From NCBI GenBank assembly GCA_944989445.1, contig CALYLW010000185.1, positions 314,001 to 378,000 on the forward strand: DNA of 64,000 bases. The letters run 5' to 3'. How positions within the stretch are numbered: position 1 is the stretch's first letter; the number at the start of each line of letters is the position of its first letter. The DNA comes from Ampullaceana balthica. Taxonomy: Eukaryota; Mollusca; Gastropoda; Lymnaeidae. The notes under the pieces are model-generated. The model was given only the letters and a program-made list of their open reading frames with translations. It was not told the DNA's origin and did not search any database. Of the stretch, positions 58,612 to 64,000 are shown piece by piece. The translations under genes and the position numbers were made by a program.

Positions 58612-59478
58612 ATGGCATTATATGTGTGTGGGGGGTCATGGTATTATATGTGTGTGGGGGGTCATGGCATAATATGTGTGTGGGGGGTCATGGCAATATA
58701 TGTGTGTGGGGGGTCATGGCATTATATGTGTGTGGGGGTGTCATGGCATTATATGTGTGTGGGGGGTCATGGCATTATATGTGTGTGGGGGGTAATGGCA
58801 TTATATGCGTGTGGGGGGTAATGGCATTATATGTGTGTTGGGGGTCATGGCATTATATGTGTGTGGGGGTTCATGGCATTATATGTGTGTGGGGGGTCAT
58901 GGCATTATATGTGTGTGGGGGTCATGGCATTATATGCGTGTGGGGGTCATGGCATTATATGTGTGTGGGGGGTCATGGCATTATATATGTGTGGGGGGTC
59001 ATGGCATTATATGTGTGTGGGGGATCATGGCATTATATGTGTGTGGGGGTGTCATGGCATTATGTGTGTGTGGGGGGTCATGGCATTATATGTGTGTGGG
59101 GGGTCATGGCATTATATGTGTGTTGGGGTCATGGCATTATATGTGTGTGGGGGGTCATGGCATTATATATGTGTGTGGGGTGGGGTCAAGGCCTTATATG
59201 TGTGTGGGGGTCATGGCATTATATGTGTGTGGGGGTCATGGCATTATATGTGTGTGGGTGGGGTCAAGGCCTTATATGTGTGTGGGGGTGGGGTCATGGC
59301 ATTATATGTGTGGGGGGTGGGGTCATGGCATTATATGTGTGTGGGGGTGGGGTCATGGCATTATATGTGTGGGGGGTGGTGGTCATGGCATTATATGTGT
59401 GTGGGGGTGGGGGTGGGGGTCATGGCATTATATGTGTGGGGGGTGGGGGTCATGGCATTATATGTGTGTGGGGGGTGA
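58612..59478. repeat. 26-bp G-rich tandem array
   Basis: About 33 copies of TCATGGCATTATATGTGTGT plus a G5-G6 run. Toward the right the G block lengthens to GGGGGTGGGGTC and GGGGGTGGGGGTGGGGG forms. It produces long pseudo-open frames and is G-quadruplex prone on the plus strand. Confidence 0.95.
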
Positions 59479-59907
59479 GGGTCACATGAAAACAGAAATA
59501 ATAATTCAACTCAAAAATCTATTTTGTTCCGTTTCTTAATTCCTTTTCGTATTTCACCTAACCGGAAATCATCTCCGCCTTTATCCCCGGCCAATCGGAG
59601 GGCGAAAGAATACCTATTATCGCCAAGCATGCAATAATGGCTCCGCTGGTCGCTGAAGAATGATCCGCCCCTGGTCTCCACGCCTTGTCATTAGAGCTGT
59701 GTCCGTCAGGGGCAGGCAATCAGAGATAAAGGGACAAGACTTGGTGTGGAAAAGAACATTTGAAGTTACGTGGTGACGTCAATTAAGGATGCAGGAGCCC
59801 AGGGAGATTTGTGTTATAAAAGACTCCACATCGATCGCCCTGTCCCGCCCCAGCCCCCGCAGCCATTTTGGTAATTCACAGAATACTTTGGTTAGCTTAA
59901 AAAATAA
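59479..59907. other. Unique stretch, nothing recognised
   Basis: No open frame of note and no element end. Confidence 0.4.
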
Positions 59908-60778
59908 TCACACAGACACACACGAACATACTAAATCATCTAAACACACATAAAATCATACGAGACCACACAAACTCGTACAAACACACAAATACACTCC
60001 ATCTAAAGCACACACACACACACAAACTCACACAAACACACAAATGCACACCAACTAAAACACACACACACACACAGACACACAAATATACACCAACTAA
60101 AGCACACACAGACAAACTCACACAAATACACACCAACTAAAGCACACACAGACAAACTCACACAAATACACACCAACTAAAGCACACACAGACAAACTCA
60201 CACAAACACACACCAACTAAAGCACACACAAACAAACTCACACAAATACACACCAACTAAAGCACACACAGACAAACTCACACAAATACACACCAACTAA
60301 AGCACACACAGACAAACTCACACAAATACACACCAACTAAAGCACACACAGACAAACTCACACAAATACACACCAACTAAAGCACACACAGACAAACTCA
60401 CACAAATACACACCAACTAATGCACACACAGACAAACTCACACAAATACACACCAACTAAAGCACACACAGACAAACTCACACAAATACACACCAACTAA
60501 AGCACACACAGACAAACTCACACAAATGCACACCAACTAAAACACACACACACACAGACACACAAATACACACCAACTAAAGCACACACATACACAAACT
60601 CACACAAACACACAAATACACACCAAATAAAGCACACACACACAAACTCACAAATACACACCAACTAAAGCACACGCATACACAAACTCACACAAACACA
60701 CACCAACTAAAGCACACACATACACAAACTCACACAAACACACAAATACACACCAATTAAAGCACACAAACACACACA
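59908..60778. repeat. 40-bp tandem array
   Basis: About 21 copies of a unit containing CACCAACTAAAGCACACACA and GACAAACTCACACAAATA. The central block (60100-60520) is almost homogeneous; the edges are longer variants with extra CA repeats. Confidence 0.95.
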
Positions 60779-61424
60779 AAAACCCGAGTGAGTGTACACA
60801 TAGATGTGATTTCATATTTAAACATGGCGCTTAATTAACGACGTCATTGCTCCACGATTAAGCTTGACTGTCATTGTGGTAGTGGTGGATATGTGGTGGT
60901 TGTGGTAATAGTGGTTGTGTTGTCATTGTGAGTCGGTTGTTGACTTGGAAATATAGCATTTTCAGAAAGTCGTTATTTAAACAAATGTCATAGTGTCATC
61001 GTCTCATCTATTACGTTCAATCGGCCTTGTCACAATATGGCGGACATCTATTAATAGAAATATTGGGGGCTATATATATCTTTTTAAAAGAACAAATTTC
61101 ATTAAAAGATACGAGTCAATATGTAAATGTAGGTATATTGAGAAGGATGTAGTATCTTATCAGCTATTTGTTAATTCTTCGTTAATTTAAGACAGCTTAT
61201 TGGACTTAGACACGGAAAAACAGTTTCGTAATTTTACTATGCTAACAATTTTGAGAACATAGTGATTCGACTGTATTTATGCTTCAAAATATTGTTCCGC
61301 TTAAATGTAATCTAAAAATAGAACATTACTCATTGAGTTATGACGTTTTCCGGTTTTATAAATGTCAAACCCCCCAAAAAAAAACGTTTGCATTCAACCG
61401 AATTTTTCCAGTTTCAGCTGATCA
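60779..61424. other. No recognised gene
   Basis: AT-rich DNA with a GTGGT-rich patch at about 60875-60940. Confidence 0.4.
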
Positions 61425-61745
61425 AACATATTGTTCCAAGGTCATTGGATCAACCATATCGTTCCAGGGTCATTAGATTAACCATATTGTTCCAAGGTCA
61501 TTGGATCAGCCATATTGTTCCAAGGTCATTAGATCAACCATATTGATCCAAGATCATTAGATCAATCATATTGTTCAAAGGTCATTGGATCAACCATATT
61601 GTTCCAAGGTCATTAGATCAACCATATTGTTCCAAGGTCATTAGATCAACCATATTGTTCCAAGGTCATTGGATCAACCATATTGTTTCAAGGTCATTAG
61701 ATCAACTTTATTGTTCCAATGTCATTAGATCAACCATAATTGTTC
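61425..61745. repeat. 28-bp tandem array
   Basis: About 11 copies of a unit containing AACCATATTGTTCCAAGGTC with TAGATC/TGGATC variants. Confidence 0.94.
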
Positions 61746-62524
61746 CATTCTAAAGCCATTTCGCCACCCATAGTACAACACAGCAGCTGTGACTGGTATC
61801 AAAAGTAAACGGTAAACTATTTTGTTTAAAACAGTTGGTGGGGGAGGGGAAGGGGGGTAAACTTTTGATCAGTCGTGAATGTGGCCCCCACCTGGACCTC
61901 GGTGAAGATCTGAAGCCCTCGTAATGGAGTCTCTCGTGGCCACGATAAGGTACTAAACTCAGGGGGAGTCGCTCACAAGCTCCCAGTATTCGCCCGTGTT
62001 TTATCTTCTGGTCATTATTTTAAACAACGCCTGTTTCATTGGACCCTTTCTCGGGACAGACGTGCACAAGGGCGTAGCACCGGGGTTGAAGTGGGGACAT
62101 GGCCCCCTATGGGGTGTAACCGAATTAAAGGTGACCATTTTAATTTTTTTTGAAGATGTTTTATCCCAGATACTTTTCTAGGAAACGAAGTGACCAGTTG
62201 ACCCCATGCTTGACCAGTTGACCTCATGTTTGCAGGCACTTGGCTAAAATTGTTTTCATGTTTCTTAGTTAAATGTGTTATCTATAGAACTTCATAGATG
62301 ATTTTTATAACTGGTCATTCAACTGTAACTTTTAAAATAAAAAAGATATTTCATAAAATTGATTCAGACTACTAGGTACAAATTACTTTGCAATTACTTG
62401 AATCAAATATAAAACAACAGCAGCATGTGTTTCGCCTTACTATTGTAAGGAACCAATATTACATTAGACAATAATCATCTTCGAAACGAACTCACGTCAA
62501 TCAGCTCGATAGCTTAACATTTAC
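61746..62524. other. No recognised gene
   Basis: Mixed DNA with a small duplicated phrase TGACCAGTTGACC near 62190-62225. Confidence 0.4.
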
Positions 62525-62532
62525 CACTAGAC

Positions 62533-62711
62533 CAGTGCTTCTCAAACTTTTTAGTATAGCAGTAATTTTCCCATTGCACCAGGGACCGGTGAACTATTTT
62601 CCCTGTACTGACGTGGTAGCGAAATGTCCTTTCTTGGTAACTTCTGCGGCCCGGCATCAGATGGCCTACGGACTGGCACCGGTCCGCGGATCACAACTTT
62701 GAGAAGCACTG
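62533..62711 (+). mobile_element. Internally deleted hAT-type element, 179 bp
   Basis: It is bounded by CAGTGCTTCTCAAACT and, on the minus strand, CAGTGCTTCTCAAAGT. Flanking octamers are CACTAGAC and CACAAGAC (7 of 8). It keeps both ends of the 53185-type element but lacks the AT-rich middle. Confidence 0.88.
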
Positions 62712-62924
62712 CACAAGACCACCGCCTAAGACAATACAATGGTGTTTGTTGTTCACTGCATATTTTGGTATTCTCCCACTACGGAGTGTCTAATTAATAT
62801 GAAGTCATTCTACGGAAAGCTCGTTGTCAACTCTTCACTTATCAACATTTGTAAGGACTGCGGCCACACAATGCCGAGTACAATAAAATACAGGACCAGG
62901 CGGGCATTGAAAGAATTCAAGTCG
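62712..62924. other. Short unique stretch
   Basis: An 82-codon plus frame (62739-62987) runs into the following array. No domain. Confidence 0.35.
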
Positions 62925-63150
62925 TTGTACAATTCCTTGATTTCCTCATATTACATTTGTAAGTTGTACAATTCCTTGATTTCCTGATATTACATTTGTA
63001 AGTTGTACAATTCCTTGACATCCTCGATTTCCTCATATTACATTTGTAAGTTGTACAATTCCTTGACATCCTCGATTTCCTCATATTACATTTGTAAGTT
63101 TTACAATTCCTTGATATCCTTGATTTCCTCATATTACATTTGTAAGTTGT
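62925..63150. repeat. ~38- to 49-bp tandem array
   Basis: Four to five copies of a unit containing CATATTACATTTGTAAGTTG and ACAATTCCTTGA. Copies with an extra ATCCTCG segment are longer. Confidence 0.9.
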
Positions 63151-63240
63151 AAATTTCTCCAGCGCTTGTTTGTTCTTTTATTTTATAGACGGAAGAGAAA
63201 TTTAGTTTCCGCCAAAGTGTTTTTCTATAGATAACACGAG

Positions 63241-64000
63241 TTTGCAACAACTCGTGCCAAGGAACTTGGTCTGTAAATCAACTTGAAAAAGACAAACATC
63301 ATGGCCCAAGGCACATGTTCTCCTCCTACCATCAATATCGACAATAAAAACTTCGAGGTTGTGGACAGTTTCACCTAATTGGGGTCCAAGGTTTCCAATA
63401 CACTGTCCATCGAGGACGATATAAACAGTAGAATTGACAAGGCAGCTGCTACAATGGCAAAACTAAATAAACGGGTTTGACAAAACATCAAGCTAACGGA
63501 GAAAACCAAACTGTGTGTCTATCGAGCCTGCGCCATCAGTACGCTGCTATACGGGAGCGAGACATGGACTACTTATACATCCCATGAGAACAAGCTTAAT
63601 AGCTTCCACTTGAGGTGCCTGCGTCGCATCCTTGACATTAAATGGCAGGAAAAAGTGCCAAATTGTGAGGTCCTGATGCGTGTCAATATCCAAAGCATGT
63701 TCTCAATCCTTGGTGAAAGACGCCTAAGATGGTTAGGACATGTAAAATGAATGAGCCCTGGTCGCATCCCCAAGGACCTTCTACATGGAGAACTGGCATT
63801 GGGAAAGAGGAAGACAGGTCGCCCATGTCTGCGATTTAAAGATGTCGGCCAGAGAGATATGAAAGCAGCCAGAATAAACACAAGTGACTGGGAATGCAAA
63901 GCATAAGAGCGATCTAGGTTGGGCACAGTTGTAAAAGAGGGCGTCATAGTCATAGTAACCGAGGAGCGAAGGATGGAGGAGGCTACAGACAGAAGAGCTA
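63241..64000 (+). pseudogene. LINE reverse-transcriptase C-terminus, decayed, runs off the window
   Basis: A single reading frame from 63241 to the window end keeps LINE similarity with no frameshift but about five in-frame stops. Motifs in order are INLKKTNIMAQGT, a SFT-stop-LGSKVSN block, an ALLYGSETW-like STLLYGSETWTTY, FHLRCLRRILDIKW, and ERRLRWLGHV. PGRIPKDLLHGELALGKRKT, then GRPCLRFKDV, follow. These belong to the thumb and C-terminal region downstream of the catalytic FADD motif in LINEs of the LLYGSETW type. Two stops are TGA where tryptophan or arginine is expected, typical of C-to-T or G-to-A decay. The upstream palm domain is missing. It is not mobile. Confidence 0.8.

Overview
The window is animal nuclear DNA, most probably from a gastropod mollusc and perhaps a heterobranch sea slug. 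That inference rests on one intact gene: an intronless 357-residue class A GPCR on the minus strand (45695-46768). Its TM1-TM2 and TM7 signatures resemble the expanded chemosensory receptor families described in Aplysia and annotated in Elysia-type slugs. No prokaryotic gene organisation, rRNA, convincing tRNA or CRISPR array was seen.

Everything else is repeat or mobile-element sequence. More than 30 tandem arrays with mostly unrelated units of 7 to 64 bp cover roughly a third of the window (hand estimate about 23 kb). The largest lie at 8.6-10.6, 14.3-17.0, 18.6-20.5, 25.0-26.1, 26.2-28.4, 30.2-32.35, 50.4-51.2, 58.6-59.5 and 59.9-60.8 kb. Several give long open frames on both strands because their unit is a multiple of 3; these are not genes.

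Mobile elements lie between and inside the arrays. Nine hAT-type insertions have inverted ends and 8-bp target duplications: 5996-6271, 8215-8382, 29683-32713, 32786-33086, 47597-50130 (hosting 47776-47954), 52236-54205 (hosting 53185-53460) and 62533-62711. Decayed hAT transposase sequence lies at 41.58-43.17 kb (+) and 44.0-44.28 kb (-). Non-LTR retrotransposon reverse-transcriptase fragments occur at 6699-7673, 54744-54839 and 63241-64000. A Penelope-like insertion at 35653-36497 forms a 361-bp inverted repeat around a GIY-YIG endonuclease remnant. A Helitron-like terminus borders a duplicated AT-rich repeat at 36.77-39.9 kb. A broken copy of an uncharacterised mobile gene family lies at 40.23-41.30 kb.

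I found no gene system that works as a unit. The most informative signals are evolutionary: nested insertions with recoverable order, arrays traceable to a single-copy ancestor or a transposon end, an array repeating a 5' splice-site consensus, and a conserved retrotransposon 3' hairpin. All family assignments come from reading and memory; no search was run.
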